64,000 bases of DNA from Nostocales cyanobacterium HT-58-2. Its GTDB lineage: Bacteria > Cyanobacteriota > Cyanobacteriia > Cyanobacteriales > Nostocaceae. The notes below the pieces were generated by a model. It searched no databases. It saw only the letters and a program-made list of their open reading frames with translations, and had not been told where the DNA came from. This document shows positions 52,569-62,541 of the stretch, one piece after another; the stretch's first letter is position 1; each line of letters begins with the position of its first letter. Position numbers and translations under genes: made by a program. The stretch is taken from contig CP019636.1 in assembly GCA_002163975.1 (NCBI GenBank), positions 2,021,001-2,085,000 on the forward strand. The letters run 5' to 3'.

Positions 52569-53801
52569 ATGAAAATTCTAATGCTGTCTTCTACATTTCC
52601 CTATCCACCCACACGAGGTGGAACTCAGGTGAGGACATTTCATTTACTCAAGTATCTCAGTCAACGTCATGCTATTACTCTGGTGACTCAGCGGGAGTCT
52701 CATATCTCAGATGCAAACATTATAGAATTAAGGGATTGTGTTGATAAATTAATTGTTTTTGACCGCCCTACAACCCTAATAACTCCCAGCAAACACAAAA
52801 AAGTACTGAATAAGATACAAAATTTTGCTCATTTTATACGACACGGGGTACCACCAAGTGTCTTAAACCGCTACTCAGTTGAGATGCAAAGCTTGGTTGA
52901 TAACTTCGTGCAGGCGGGGAAATGTGATGTCATCACCAGCGAACACAGTGTTAATGAAATTTATGTGCGATCGCACTTTCAAGAACGTGTAAGAACTGTA
53001 GTCAATGTTCATAGTTCAGTCTACGGAACCTGTCGTAACCAACTAGAGACGGGCATTTCGGAAAATAAATGGCGAGACAAACTCTATCTACCGCTTTTGC
53101 GTCGTTACGAACAAAACTACTGCTCTAAATTCTCAGCAATTGTAGTCACAACAGAAGAAGATAGGGTTCAAATGCAAGAATTTAACCCTAACAGTGAAAT
53201 TAAAGTCATTCCCAACGGTGTAGATTTGGCGACATTTCCTACCCGCATTCATGATCCAGGGGGACAACGCTTAATCTTCATTGGTGCAATGGATAATCTA
53301 GCAAATATCGATGCTGTGTGCTTTTTCAGCAACGAAGTCTTACCAGAAATTCAGAAGCTTTACCCCGATACAACGTTCAGTATAGTCGGTTCTCGTCCTG
53401 CACCAGAAGTTTTAGCACTCCAAGATAAACCTGGAATTATTGTAACCGGACGTGTCCCTTCAATGGTGGAGTATTTACACAAAGCAACTGTTTGTATTGT
53501 GCCAATGCGAACAGGATTTGGGATTAAAAATAAAACTTTAGAGGCGATGGCTGCAGGTGTACCAGTCGTCGCCAGTGATCGTGGTTTAGAAGGACTGGCT
53601 GTAGATAATCCAAATAGTCCACTGAGAGCATTACGAGCAAATCAGCCAGTCGAGTATGTCAATGCTATTAGTAAATTATTTAAAAATCCGCAATTGCGAG
53701 CAGAATTGTCTCGTAATGCCAGACTATTTGTAGGAACAGAATTTACTTGGGAGAATGCCGGTAAACACTATGAGGAAGTCCTTATCGGTACTAGTTTCTA
53801 A
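52569..53801 (+). CDS. Family 4 (GT-B) glycosyltransferase
   Basis: The 410-residue enzyme has the N-terminal MKILMLSSTFPYPPTRGGTQ motif of GT-B transferases that act in polysaccharide synthesis, the mid-region IPNGVDLATFPTR and the C-terminal donor site GFGIKNKTLEAMAAGVPVVA. The acceptor is unknown. It is close in style to enzymes paired with PEP-CTERM or sheath polysaccharide loci. Confidence 0.9.
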   Translation: MKILMLSSTFPYPPTRGGTQVRTFHLLKYLSQRHAITLVTQRESHISDANIIELRDCVDKLIVFDRPTTLITPSKHKKVLNKIQNFAHFIRHGVPPSVLNRYSVEMQSLVDNFVQAGKCDVITSEHSVNEIYVRSHFQERVRTVVNVHSSVYGTCRNQLETGISENKWRDKLYLPLLRRYEQNYCSKFSAIVVTTEEDRVQMQEFNPNSEIKVIPNGVDLATFPTRIHDPGGQRLIFIGAMDNLANIDAVCFFSNEVLPEIQKLYPDTTFSIVGSRPAPEVLALQDKPGIIVTGRVPSMVEYLHKATVCIVPMRTGFGIKNKTLEAMAAGVPVVASDRGLEGLAVDNPNSPLRALRANQPVEYVNAISKLFKNPQLRAELSRNARLFVGTEFTWENAGKHYEEVLIGTSF

Positions 53802-53827
53802 GTGAAAAGACAGAGTTAATTACTGAT

Positions 53828-53989
53828 TCAGCATTCCAGGCTGTAGACTCTATCTATACCCAAAATACTATTGTTATTTTCTAAATTGACATCATCTGAT
53901 TCTAGGATATTTGTTGACAATTGAGCAACAATTGTAGCAGAACTAAGAGCTAATAAAAGTGCTAGTAGATTACGAATATATAGATTCAT
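53828..53989 (-). CDS. Small secreted peptide (53 residues)
   Basis: From the ATG at 53989 the minus strand encodes 53 residues starting with a clear signal peptide (MNLYIRNLLALLLALSSATI), likely cut after VAQ. The mature part is about 30 residues, acidic and asparagine-rich, ending in a single Cys. No ribosome site is obvious and I know no relative, so the call rests on the signal peptide. Confidence 0.4.
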   Translation of the reverse strand: MNLYIRNLLALLLALSSATIVAQLSTNILESDDVNLENNNSILGIDRVYSLEC

Positions 53990-54469
53990 AGATATGTAGA
54001 ACGTTTTTATTTTATTTTAAAAAAAAATACGGAGACATTAATAATGCGGAAAAACATTTCCGGATCTGTTATGTCTCCGTATTTTAAATTGCCGCGACAG
54101 AACCTGCTGCGGTTCATTCCTGTTTCTCGTTTTTTTACAATCGCCTCACACACACATAATGAGAGTCTATTGAAGAAATAGTTTTTATGACATTGGTAAA
54201 TTTACTGAATTTATAGCCGAAAAAATAAAATTGGAATTGCTGTATTCCTAACGGATAGCCCATACAATTGAAAACGGCTATACAAAGGAAAGAAAAAATG
54301 AACAGAAAAGTTGTAGAAAAACAAAGAATTACATCCTGATAAGTGGAAATAAAGAAGAAAAGAAGAATCAAAACCTTTCTTGAAAAGTTTCTAGCTAATA
54401 GTTAAGGAACGCGAGTATAAAAGAAAATGCTCTAGTCAAAGTATTTATTTAATTTACAGCAGAAGTCGT
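53990..54469. other. Spacer with long hairpin
   Basis: Apart from the hairpin listed separately, no gene is seen in this AT-rich 480-bp stretch. A weak GC palindrome (CCGC ... GCGG, about 54091-54113) precedes a T run at 54131. Confidence 0.45.
54022..54085 (-). terminator. Strong hairpin with T tail on the minus strand
   Basis: A 14-bp stem (AAATACGGAGACAT / ATGTCTCCGTATTT) encloses an inner GCGGAAA / TTTCCGG pairing that contains TCCGGA. On the minus strand it is followed by at least nine T, the layout of a terminator or a small-RNA 3' end. Confidence 0.6.
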
Positions 54470-56869
54470 ATGACAAACCCCTCATCAAATCCTGCACCAA
54501 GACCAAATCAGCCTAATTCAAGCACAATTGAGCCTGTTCCTCAAAAATCAGACAACAAACCTCAACCAGGAAGTTGGCTAGCGTCGATGGTAGCAATAAT
54601 AGTTTTGTTATGCAGCGCTGGATTGATTACGACTTTTGCTTGGATTAGTATTAAATTTATACTTAATCCAGAACAAGTAAGCTGGCTAAATCAAATTTTT
54701 CCACAATGGACTAAAATTTCTAGTAATAGTGCGAAACGCCCCCAAACCCTGAAAGAAATTCAAGATTCCCTTAGCCAACAAGGACAGATAGCAGGACAAA
54801 TCTTGCCTCTAGAAAGTGATACTAAGTCTTCCTTTTTACTGCCAGTTTTTAAACAACGTGCTAGTTGTCACTCAGATTGTGAATATATAGTTGAACTTAG
54901 GGTTTATCAACGCGCAGAAAACCCAGAATTCCAATCTGTGCCAGAACAACATTACCATCTAGCCACTCAACTCCCTGTGACTGGACCTGACGAATCTTTT
55001 GTCATTGCCCCTATTGTTAATTCTACAGATGACAACCAAGGTTCCAGCCTACACTTGCCTTTGAGTCAAGTGGGGCGCTTTGAGAACGGGACATCCTCAC
55101 CAGGCGTATGGTTTTATTTACGAGGACAGCGCCAGCAAGGAACAAGTGCGATCGCCTACGGTCACATTGTTCACTATAATCCTGAACGGGCTCATCTAGA
55201 GCTGATGCTGCCTTGGACAAGCCCCAATGGGCAACTCCCTCAATGGCAGAAAGTCATTGCTGGTGGTGACAAACAGTTAGTTGTGGATCAAACAGTTGGT
55301 TTAGAACCGCAGCTTCGTGTTTATCAAGTCCAACCAGCCAAATCTGTCCTCAACCCCATACAGCTTGAGCAAATTTCCCTGACACCACCAGCCCTTCAAG
55401 ATTCAGATTATCAAAACGCCCTGGTCTTAGCCCGCAGTGGATTGTGGACACCAGCCTTAGAATGGTTGGAATCTTTTAAAAAACAGCGAAAAGGGCAGCT
55501 TTTGGAAGCTGCACAAGCGCAAATAGATGTTATCCGCTTGCATTCCCAACGGACCAAAATCCAAGCAGATAAAAGTTGGGCAAGTCCCAGCCAACAAGTC
55601 CTAGCAGATTTGATAGATGGTCGTTGGGAGAAAGCTTTACAGGTTTTTGAGACTTCGCCGCAAAATGCTCAAGAAATTGCGACTTTACTAAAAGCAGATG
55701 GCGGACGGTTGTGGAGTCGTGTAGAAGCACAATTGCGATTAACACCCCATCAACAACCTGTGCAAGCTTGGGGAGCATTGATTTTAGCTGCAAAGCACGG
55801 TCAAGAAAAGGCGAATTCCTGGTTAAACGGGCAGTCTAAAAACATAACAGATGCCCGTGCTTACATTCAAAACCTATTAGAACAACTTAATGGTGAAGTC
55901 TCAGCATATACAATTTCTCCTTCTCACCCTAGCCAGATTGTTGGTTCAGTACAACCAATCGCAGAAGTCAACCCTGCTGACTGGTTGCAATCTCCCTCTG
56001 TAGAAGGAACATCTCTACAAAAAGCTGATAGTCAAGTTTGGTATCAAATACAAGTCAGTGCATTTCACGACGGGAATCGCTGGCTAAAATTCCCCTTTAC
56101 AAATTTAAAGCCACCCAAAACTTCCCCAGAAAAATTTTTCTGGCAGACTTTGGGTATAGATTCTGATCCTGAAATTCAAATAGCGGTCTGGTTGCCAAAC
56201 GGAGAACAACTCACAACCTCAGCTACCATTCAAGCTGTGCAGTTACGGGACGGGGTCTTGCGATTACTAGTTGCTGCTGATGAAACGGTAGAAACTTTGT
56301 ATGCAACGTCTCTGCACCAATTACCCTTGGCTGTGACAAACTCTGCTTTAGAATGGGTTGAGCCATTACCCATCTCCCTGGAGCAACTGTATCAAAAAGA
56401 CGCCTCACGAGTGAAAGCCATGCTACCGAACATCTGGCGTTCGCTGCAAGAATCTGGTCAGTTACAAAGTCCAAAGGTTCCCGATCCCCAGCAGATTTTG
56501 CACAGGATAGGACAATGGCCTGTTCAAGAAATTGATTTAACAGGTGACGGGAAACCAGAAACTGTGCTAACGCTTTCAGAAGAGGCTATAGCATCCTTAG
56601 ATGAATTCTCAAATGGGAGCAAGGAGGACGGAAGTTTTCGGCTGCAACAGCCACCGTTCAGTCTTTCTGACAAAAACCAATTTCGTCCTCGCACGCTTAT
56701 CTTGTCTGATAACGGTCAAGTCATCTATACTGATTTTAAGAGTAACTCCCAGCAATTTTTGGGCGCGATCGCTAGACTCCGAGCAGTGCAACCCCTAGTT
56801 TTACTTGTAGAGGACGCCCGCAGTTACAGTCTGAAAATTTGGTCACAAAAGAATCAGCGCTTTGAATAG
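54470..56869 (+). CDS. Large conserved hypothetical membrane-anchored protein
   Basis: This 799-residue protein has a proline-rich N-terminus, one membrane helix (about 38-60: SMVAIIVLLCSAGLITTFAW) and a long outside part. A Cys pair (RASCHSDCEYIVEL) lies near 130. TPR-like helices lie about 315-470 (ALEWLESFKKQRKGQLLEAA), followed by beta-rich regions. Near 685 it has DLTGDGKPETVLTLS, a calcium-binding/VCBS-like pattern. It resembles long cyanobacteria-specific hypotheticals seen in most filamentous genomes. The function is not known; it may scaffold at the plasma membrane. Confidence 0.75.
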   Translation: MTNPSSNPAPRPNQPNSSTIEPVPQKSDNKPQPGSWLASMVAIIVLLCSAGLITTFAWISIKFILNPEQVSWLNQIFPQWTKISSNSAKRPQTLKEIQDSLSQQGQIAGQILPLESDTKSSFLLPVFKQRASCHSDCEYIVELRVYQRAENPEFQSVPEQHYHLATQLPVTGPDESFVIAPIVNSTDDNQGSSLHLPLSQVGRFENGTSSPGVWFYLRGQRQQGTSAIAYGHIVHYNPERAHLELMLPWTSPNGQLPQWQKVIAGGDKQLVVDQTVGLEPQLRVYQVQPAKSVLNPIQLEQISLTPPALQDSDYQNALVLARSGLWTPALEWLESFKKQRKGQLLEAAQAQIDVIRLHSQRTKIQADKSWASPSQQVLADLIDGRWEKALQVFETSPQNAQEIATLLKADGGRLWSRVEAQLRLTPHQQPVQAWGALILAAKHGQEKANSWLNGQSKNITDARAYIQNLLEQLNGEVSAYTISPSHPSQIVGSVQPIAEVNPADWLQSPSVEGTSLQKADSQVWYQIQVSAFHDGNRWLKFPFTNLKPPKTSPEKFFWQTLGIDSDPEIQIAVWLPNGEQLTTSATIQAVQLRDGVLRLLVAADETVETLYATSLHQLPLAVTNSALEWVEPLPISLEQLYQKDASRVKAMLPNIWRSLQESGQLQSPKVPDPQQILHRIGQWPVQEIDLTGDGKPETVLTLSEEAIASLDEFSNGSKEDGSFRLQQPPFSLSDKNQFRPRTLILSDNGQVIYTDFKSNSQQFLGAIARLRAVQPLVLLVEDARSYSLKIWSQKNQRFE

Positions 56870-56881
56870 CAAACGCATCAC

Positions 56882-56913
56882 ACTATTTTGACTACATACT
56901 ATTTTGACTACAT
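56882..56913. repeat. Perfect 16-bp tandem duplication
   Basis: ACTATTTTGACTACAT occurs twice in a row at 56882-56897 and 56898-56913, between the hypothetical gene and the small coiled-coil gene. Confidence 0.85.
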
Positions 56914-56946
56914 AGGAGATTAGCAATCGTTACCTGGGCAACTCGC

Positions 56947-57150
56947 TTATTCCTCCTTGTGCGTAGTAACCTGCCTTTGCGTTTTCAAGTTTTGCAACTG
57001 CTGTAGCAGACGATCAACCTCTGCCTGTAAGACCATAAACTTATCTAACTGCTCGGCTTGGTAAAAACATTTGTTCAACTTGTTTGCCAAGATAGTCCGG
57101 GACTCGGTTTCAGAAACACTAGATGTAGACATCGCCATATCTATTCTCAT
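56947..57150 (-). CDS. Small coiled-coil protein
   Basis: The 67-residue protein is one long helix by look (SRTILANKLNKCFYQAEQLD, then VLQAEVDRLLQQLQNLKTQR). Starts at 57150, 57138 and 57132 are all possible; none has a strong ribosome site. It resembles a small cyanobacterial conserved protein of unknown role. Confidence 0.55.
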   Translation of the reverse strand: MRIDMAMSTSSVSETESRTILANKLNKCFYQAEQLDKFMVLQAEVDRLLQQLQNLKTQRQVTTHKEE

Positions 57151-57275
57151 CTCACACCATTAGAGATATTATAATAAGCAAGTTTTAAGAATCATTAAAT
57201 AATTGTATACTTTTTTTTCCCAAATGTAACGTCTCTTAGGTTGTGTATTAGAAGACTGTATATGCAATTGTTTTG

Positions 57276-57296
57276 TTCCAAACAAATTGTTTGGAA
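57276..57296. promoter_or_regulatory. Perfect 21-bp palindrome upstream of thrC
   Basis: TTCCAAACAA-A-TTGTTTGGAA is a perfect inverted repeat around one base. It lies 135 bp before the thrC start and looks like an operator for a dimeric regulator. Confidence 0.5.
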
Positions 57297-57430
57297 TAGA
57301 GTGGTGGTTTGGCTTTGGGGCGAATATTCATTGTCACAATTGATATCACCTCTTGCGCTGATATAGCCCCTCAAGTACAAAATATATACCAGATGCTATT
57401 TTCAATTGGAGCTTAGAGCTTTAAAATACC

Positions 57431-58522
57431 GTGACTTTGAGCCTGTCTGCTGCTAAATCTCATCGCCAACCCTGGCTTGGCCTCATCGAGCAATATCGCG
57501 AATATTTGCCAGTCAACGAAAAAACACCAGTTGTCACCTTACTTGAGGGCAATACACCCCTGATACCTGTTCCCTCAATTGCACAACGCATTGGCAGACA
57601 AGTGAGTGTCTTCGTCAAATACGATGGTCTAAACCCCACTGGAAGCTTTAAAGACCGAGGAATGACATTAGCAATTTCTAAGGCAAAGGAAGCTGAAGCC
57701 AAGGCGGTTATTTGTGCGAGTACGGGCAACACCTCAGCAGCAGCAGCGGCTTACGCTCGGCGTGGGGGTATGCGTGCCTTTGTTATCATTCCCGATGGCT
57801 ATGTAGCGCTGGGCAAGTTGGCTCAGGCGTTGCTGTATGGAGCAGAAGTCCTGGCAATAAAAGGGAACTTTGACCAAGCGTTGGAAATTGTGCGCGAGAT
57901 GGCGGAAAGCTATCCAATCACTTTGGTCAATTCAGTCAATCCTTACCGCTTAGAAGGGCAAAAAACAGGGGCATTTGAAATTGTTGATGTTTTGGGTAAT
58001 GCTCCAGACTGGCTGTGCATCCCAGTCGGCAACGCAGGAAATATCACAGCATATTGGATGGGTTTTTGTCAATATCATCAAGCCCGAAAGTGCGATCGCC
58101 TGCCTAAGATGATGGGATTTCAAGCAGCAGGTGCAGCTCCCCTCGTGACTGGTCAGCCAGTAGCACATCCAGAAACCATAGCCACAGCGATTCGCATAGG
58201 TAACCCTGCCAGCTGGCAAAAAGCAGTTGCCGCCCAACAAGCCAGTATGGGTCATTTCCACGCCGTCACCGATGCCGAAATTCTGGATGCTTATCGCCTT
58301 TTGGCTGCAGAAGAAGGAATTTTCTGCGAACCTGCCAGCGCCGCTTCTGTTGCCGGTTTGTTACAAGTCAAAGACCAAGTTCCCACAGGTGCAACAGTGG
58401 TTTGTGTCCTCACCGGCAACGGGCTCAAAGACCCAGATACAGCCATCAAACACAGTCACAGTCAATTCAAACAGGGTATAGAGCCAGAACTATTGGCAGT
58501 TGCAGAAGCGATGGGATTTTAG
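57431..58522 (+). CDS. thrC: Threonine synthase
   Basis: ThrC turns O-phosphohomoserine into threonine with PLP. The 363-residue protein has the PLP-lysine motif [17 protein letters not shown], the phosphate-binding region [19 protein letters not shown] and [14 protein letters not shown]. It is of the compact bacterial/cyanobacterial type without the long N-terminal extension. The GTG start at 57431 is favoured by position. A 280-bp upstream region carries the palindrome listed separately. Confidence 0.95.
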   Translation: MTLSLSAAKSHRQPWLGLIEQYREYLPVNEKTPVVTLLEGNTPLIPVPSIAQRIGRQVSVFVKYDGLNPTGSFKDRGMTLAISKAKEAEAKAVICASTGNTSAAAAAYARRGGMRAFVIIPDGYVALGKLAQALLYGAEVLAIKGNFDQALEIVREMAESYPITLVNSVNPYRLEGQKTGAFEIVDVLGNAPDWLCIPVGNAGNITAYWMGFCQYHQARKCDRLPKMMGFQAAGAAPLVTGQPVAHPETIATAIRIGNPASWQKAVAAQQASMGHFHAVTDAEILDAYRLLAAEEGIFCEPASAASVAGLLQVKDQVPTGATVVCVLTGNGLKDPDTAIKHSHSQFKQGIEPELLAVAEAMGF

Positions 58523-58558
58523 AACAGAGTAGGGGAAAATGGGGTTGATTCTACTCCT

Positions 58559-59008
58559 TCATCCCCCTTCCCTCTCCCTAGTCAAACCATCGATAGCGTC
58601 GCCCAAAGCCGTGGTCAGGCTTCTACGTGTTTGGGCATGATTATCTTGTTCTGTTTTCAAAGCTTGTAGCAGGCGATCGCGTTCTTTGATGACCTCAATG
58701 AGTTTGGCTTGCAATTCCTCCACAGACTTGAGTTGTTCGACTTGTTGTTGAATGGCTGCTGTTGCTGTGGGGTCCTCAAGTCGTGCTTCCTCAATACCTT
58801 GGATTTGCTGTATTTGTGCTTTTAAAGACGTAATTGTCTGCTGCGCCATCTGAGCATCTGAACGGCGTTGTTCTGCTTCAGTGTTGTAAAGTTTTCGCCA
58901 TTTTTCGGCACTTTGCCAACCTGCGTCGCGTTCTGCTTGAAGTTCCGCTACCTGCTGTTTGAGTGCTTTAATTTCTGCTAACCACTGTTGTGTTAATTCT
59001 TCAGTCAT
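58559..59008 (-). CDS. Coiled-coil hypothetical protein
   Basis: From the ATG at 59008 (MTEELTQQWLAEIKALKQQV) the protein has 149 residues, mostly heptad coiled coil rich in Gln, Ala and Glu. Related proteins occur across cyanobacteria without known function. It is convergent with thrC. Confidence 0.65.
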   Translation of the reverse strand: MTEELTQQWLAEIKALKQQVAELQAERDAGWQSAEKWRKLYNTEAEQRRSDAQMAQQTITSLKAQIQQIQGIEEARLEDPTATAAIQQQVEQLKSVEELQAKLIEVIKERDRLLQALKTEQDNHAQTRRSLTTALGDAIDGLTREREGG

Positions 59009-59182
59009 AAATGCCACTACTATATTTTTAGGTGCAAACTCTCAAAACACAGAAAATGTAATTTACATCAAAAAAGTAATTAAAAAGTCATTATTGCTGC
59101 GTATCCCAGAGATCAACCATTTGTCTTCCCAGCATAAGAGTAGAATATTTAGCGATTTCACAACTCTAATACAAACGCGCTC

Positions 59183-59698
59183 ATGTCTGAAAATCCCCAT
59201 CACTATCCTACGATTGAACCTGATGCCAAAGCACCTACTTTAAAAAGGCTGCGTCAGCTAAGCCGCTTACTGGATAGAGTCATTACCATTCCTGGTACGC
59301 AGGTAAGTATTGGTTTAGATCCAATTCTGGGATTAATACCTGTCGGTGGTGATTTTTTGGGAGTTATGCTTTCGGCATACATTGTTCTAGAATCTGCACG
59401 GCTAGGTGCACCAGCAGCGACTTTAAGTAGGATGGTACTAAATATAATTATTGATGGCTTAATAGGTTCAATACCCATACTAGGGGACTTATTTGATGTT
59501 GGCTGGAAAGCTAACGAGTATAATATTAGGCTACTGGAAGATCACTTAAAGTTTCCCAGCCAGAGGAAGAGTGCAGACAAGTGGTTTGTATTTGCGGTTT
59601 TAGCTGTATTGTTTATCATTGCTATTGGATTAGTCGCATTTGCCGTGATACTCACCAGGCTGCTTGCAACGCTGCTGGGATTCTTAACTGGCGGTTAG
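59183..59698 (+). CDS. DUF4112 membrane protein
   Basis: This 171-residue protein has the DUF4112 pattern: an amphipathic start, GLDPILGLIPVGGDFLGVML (a hydrophobic hairpin with conserved Asp), NIIIDGLIGSIPILGDLFDV, then WKANEYNIRLLEDHL and a C-terminal membrane helix (FVFAVLAVLFIIAIGLVAFA). Function unknown. The alpha/beta hydrolase gene follows 19 bp later, so they are probably co-transcribed. Confidence 0.88.
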   Translation: MSENPHHYPTIEPDAKAPTLKRLRQLSRLLDRVITIPGTQVSIGLDPILGLIPVGGDFLGVMLSAYIVLESARLGAPAATLSRMVLNIIIDGLIGSIPILGDLFDVGWKANEYNIRLLEDHLKFPSQRKSADKWFVFAVLAVLFIIAIGLVAFAVILTRLLATLLGFLTGG

Positions 59699-59717
59699 AT
59701 AAATCACGACAAAATTA

Positions 59718-60653
59718 ATGAAAGACTGGTGGCAAGAGACTTTCCCAAAAGGTCGGCAAAATCTCATAATTACTGATGCGAATGGGTATCCTGTAAAAAT
59801 TGCTTACGGTGAAAAAGGAACAGGTAAACCCTTATTTTTATTACATGGTGTTGGCAGTTGGAGCTACAATTGGCGTCACAGTGTCCAGCCTCTGTCTCAA
59901 CAATTTCGAGTCATTTGTTATGATGCCAAAGGTTACGGATTTTCCGAAAAACCTGTGTCTCGCCGAGAACAAAGTGGTCATCAAATTATTGAGTTAGAAA
60001 GAATCATTCTTTCCTTGTGTGATGAACCTGTGGTACTGGTGGCAGAATCTTTAGGTGCATTGATTGCTCTTGGTCTTGCTCAAGCAAATCCTGAATTAAT
60101 AGCGCGGCTTGTGGTGCTAAATGTACCTATTTTTCCTCAACGTTTACCTCATTGGGGAATGTGGTTGCTTTCCCAAATTCCCCTAGAAATCGTGCAAGCG
60201 ATTGACTCGTTTCGTCTAGCGCATTTGTTTGCTCCGGTGGTGCGAGAAATTATGGCAATAGAAAGACGTGGAGTCTTGTACGACCCATCAATATTGACAC
60301 AGGAAGATGTTTACTGGATAACTTACCCTTACACTGAAATTTCTGGAACTCTCACAAAAGTCTCCGAAGAGTTACAAATAGCAGCGCGAGAAATTGAACA
60401 CTTGCAAACAAATAAACCAAGTTTTATCAGTCAGCTTCAAAATAATCTCGGTGCGATTACGTGTCCTACCCTGATTTTATGGGGTGAACATGATAGTTGG
60501 TTTCCTGCAAGTGATGGGGAAAAATTGCGTCAGCGTCTTCCAAATGCAAGATTACAAATTTTGCCCGATTGTTGTCATGACGCCTCCTCTGGTGCATCAG
60601 AAGCGGTGAATGCAGCGATTCTTCATTTCTTGCAAGAAACCAATTTCTATTAA
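59718..60653 (+). CDS. Alpha/beta hydrolase
   Basis: The 311-residue protein has the oxyanion motif LFLLHGVGSWSYNW, the nucleophile elbow VAESLGALIALG (Ser), the acid in LWGEHDSWFP and the catalytic His in LPDCCHDASSG. The substrate is unknown; relatives are annotated as esterases or epoxide-hydrolase-like enzymes. Its last codons overlap the convergent beta-glucosidase gene by 4 bp. Confidence 0.92.
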   Translation: MKDWWQETFPKGRQNLIITDANGYPVKIAYGEKGTGKPLFLLHGVGSWSYNWRHSVQPLSQQFRVICYDAKGYGFSEKPVSRREQSGHQIIELERIILSLCDEPVVLVAESLGALIALGLAQANPELIARLVVLNVPIFPQRLPHWGMWLLSQIPLEIVQAIDSFRLAHLFAPVVREIMAIERRGVLYDPSILTQEDVYWITYPYTEISGTLTKVSEELQIAAREIEHLQTNKPSFISQLQNNLGAITCPTLILWGEHDSWFPASDGEKLRQRLPNARLQILPDCCHDASSGASEAVNAAILHFLQETNFY

Positions 60654-62017
60654 ACAACCCGGTTCTGATGGATACTTTCTGCGTACCATTCAAAGCTTGC
60701 TTTTGGGATGCGTTTTTGTGTTTTGTAGTCTACGTAAACAATCCCAAAGCGTCGAGAGTATCCCCAAGCCCACTCAAAATTATCCATCAGACTCCACAAG
60801 AAATACCCCTTTAAAGGATATCCCTCACTGATAGCTCGATGCGCGGACTTTAAGTGCTGTCGCAAGTACATGATCCGGTCAGTATCTATAACTTCACCAG
60901 TCGTGTTCACTTCATCTTGTGCTGCACAGCCATTCTCAGTGATGTACACTGGTAAGTCATTATGCCCTAAAGTTTCGCTAACATGACGGATGCCCCAATA
61001 AATACTTTCGGGTAATATACTCAACCAAGGCATATACATTTGCGGATAGCCTTTGGGTAAGTTGAGGAATTCGTATCCCAGTTCATTATCAGCAGCACGA
61101 ACATAAGTGCCAGTGTAAATGTTAAGACCAAGGGCATCGAGAGGTTGGTGAATAATTTCTAAGTCCCCAGACTGAATATCTGGGGCATCGCCTTTCAACT
61201 TGTCTAGCATGGCGGGACTATAAGTGCCAGTCAGGGCAGGGAAAGTAATACCACCATTCTGCCCAGAAGTATGGAAGGCGTTTTTTGCAGCTGCAACATT
61301 GGCAGGGGATTCGTTGATGGGAACTGTAACGCTGGGGTTATCCACCAAAGCGACTTGACAAGGAACGGGTGAGGCAGCACGAATAGCTTGACAACCCATG
61401 CCATGAGCAAGTAAGGCATGGTGAGAAGTTTGCCAAATTTCTTTTCTCGTCTTGAGGGGCTTGCCTGGCGCGTGCAGAGGTTTGTGATGAGCATCATAAC
61501 TCATGTGAGTAAAACAGGGGATTTCGTTGAGAGTCATCCAATGAGTGATGCGATCGCCCAATCGACTGACAACGGCAGTGGCATAATCAGCAAAATCGTG
61601 CGCCATCTGGCGACTTTGCCAAGAACCGTATAAGTCTTCTAGTGCTTGGGGGCTGTCCCAGTGAAACAGAGTCGCGTGGGGAGTGATCCCGTACTCGTCT
61701 AAGCAATCCACCAAGCGTTTGTAGAAATCAATGCCCTCTTTATTCACCGCGCCACGACCATCAGGAATGATGCGCGACCATGCAATACTAAAACGGTAAT
61801 GTTTTATGCCCAATTTTGCCATGAGCTGCACATCTTCTCTGTAGCGATGATAATGGTCACAAGCGACAGCACCCGTATCGCCATTAACAACCCTGCCTCG
61901 AGTGGCGCTGAAGGTATCCCACACGCTCAGTTTGCGTCCACCTTCTCGATATGCGCCTTCTATTTGATAGGAAGCAGTCGCAGCACCCCAGTAAAAATTT
62001 TCTGGAAATTTATACAT
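60650..62017 (-). CDS. Beta-glucosidase, glycoside hydrolase family 1
   Basis: GH1 enzymes cleave beta-glucosides such as cellobiose. The sequence begins at the ATG at 62017 (MYKFPENFYWGAATASYQIE, 455 residues), where the family motif starts; the longer frame adds 20 residues that look non-coding. The acid/base Glu is in WMTLNEIPCFTH and the nucleophile Glu in VYITENGCAAQ. SLMDNFEWAWGYSRRFGIVY completes the family C-terminus. No signal peptide, so it is cytosolic. Confidence 0.95.
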   Translation of the reverse strand: MYKFPENFYWGAATASYQIEGAYREGGRKLSVWDTFSATRGRVVNGDTGAVACDHYHRYREDVQLMAKLGIKHYRFSIAWSRIIPDGRGAVNKEGIDFYKRLVDCLDEYGITPHATLFHWDSPQALEDLYGSWQSRQMAHDFADYATAVVSRLGDRITHWMTLNEIPCFTHMSYDAHHKPLHAPGKPLKTRKEIWQTSHHALLAHGMGCQAIRAASPVPCQVALVDNPSVTVPINESPANVAAAKNAFHTSGQNGGITFPALTGTYSPAMLDKLKGDAPDIQSGDLEIIHQPLDALGLNIYTGTYVRAADNELGYEFLNLPKGYPQMYMPWLSILPESIYWGIRHVSETLGHNDLPVYITENGCAAQDEVNTTGEVIDTDRIMYLRQHLKSAHRAISEGYPLKGYFLWSLMDNFEWAWGYSRRFGIVYVDYKTQKRIPKASFEWYAESIHQNRVV

Positions 62018-62158
62018 AGTTTCCACTTTACGCAACGTAACCATTCTCTTGGAGAATAGCAAAGCGTGCTCAATCAAGTTATTGTAAAGATTGGTAAAAA
62101 AAACGAAACTTCTTATAAAGAAGTTGTAGTCAACAAAACCACATTGATTTTTCCGGCT

Positions 62159-62365
62159 ATGATGTTAATCCGTGACGTCGTTCAAGAAGCTATAACAACT
62201 GGATATCTCAGCGTTGCAGCGGAAGAACAATTGCGAAGTCTTCTGAGAACAAAGTATGAGTTAGAAGATTTGGACGCTTTCATGAAATTGCAAGAAGCTG
62301 CTCGTCTAGGGAAGATTCGACAGGAGTCTCGTGAGTTGAGGCTGTGCGAGCAACAGATGCAATAA
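62159..62365 (+). CDS. Small conserved hypothetical protein
   Basis: I prefer the ATG at 62159, which gives 68 residues (MMLIRDVVQEAITTGYLSVA, then RTKYELEDLDAFMKLQEAAR); the GTG at 62066 overlaps the upstream part of the divergent beta-glucosidase frame and reads as non-coding. It resembles short helical cyanobacterial proteins of unknown role. A terminator follows at 62542. Confidence 0.6.
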   Translation: MMLIRDVVQEAITTGYLSVAAEEQLRSLLRTKYELEDLDAFMKLQEAARLGKIRQESRELRLCEQQMQ

Positions 62366-62426
62366 TTGGTTATCGTTGCAAGTCAACTATAGGAATCCGG
62401 TTTGATTTGTGAAATTACTCGTCGAG

Positions 62427-62458
62427 ACAGGGAACAGGCAACAGGGAACAGGGAACAG
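62427..62458. repeat. Heptameric short tandem repeat (GGGAACA)
   Basis: About four units of ACAGGGA/ACAGGCA with a 7-bp period lie in the spacer, an STRR of the kind common in heterocystous cyanobacteria. Confidence 0.75.
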
Positions 62459-62541
62459 AAAGCATACTGAGTTTTTTTCAAAAATCAAATATGAGTCCTA
62501 TATTGTTGTATTCATATCATTCAATCACATACATAGATAAA

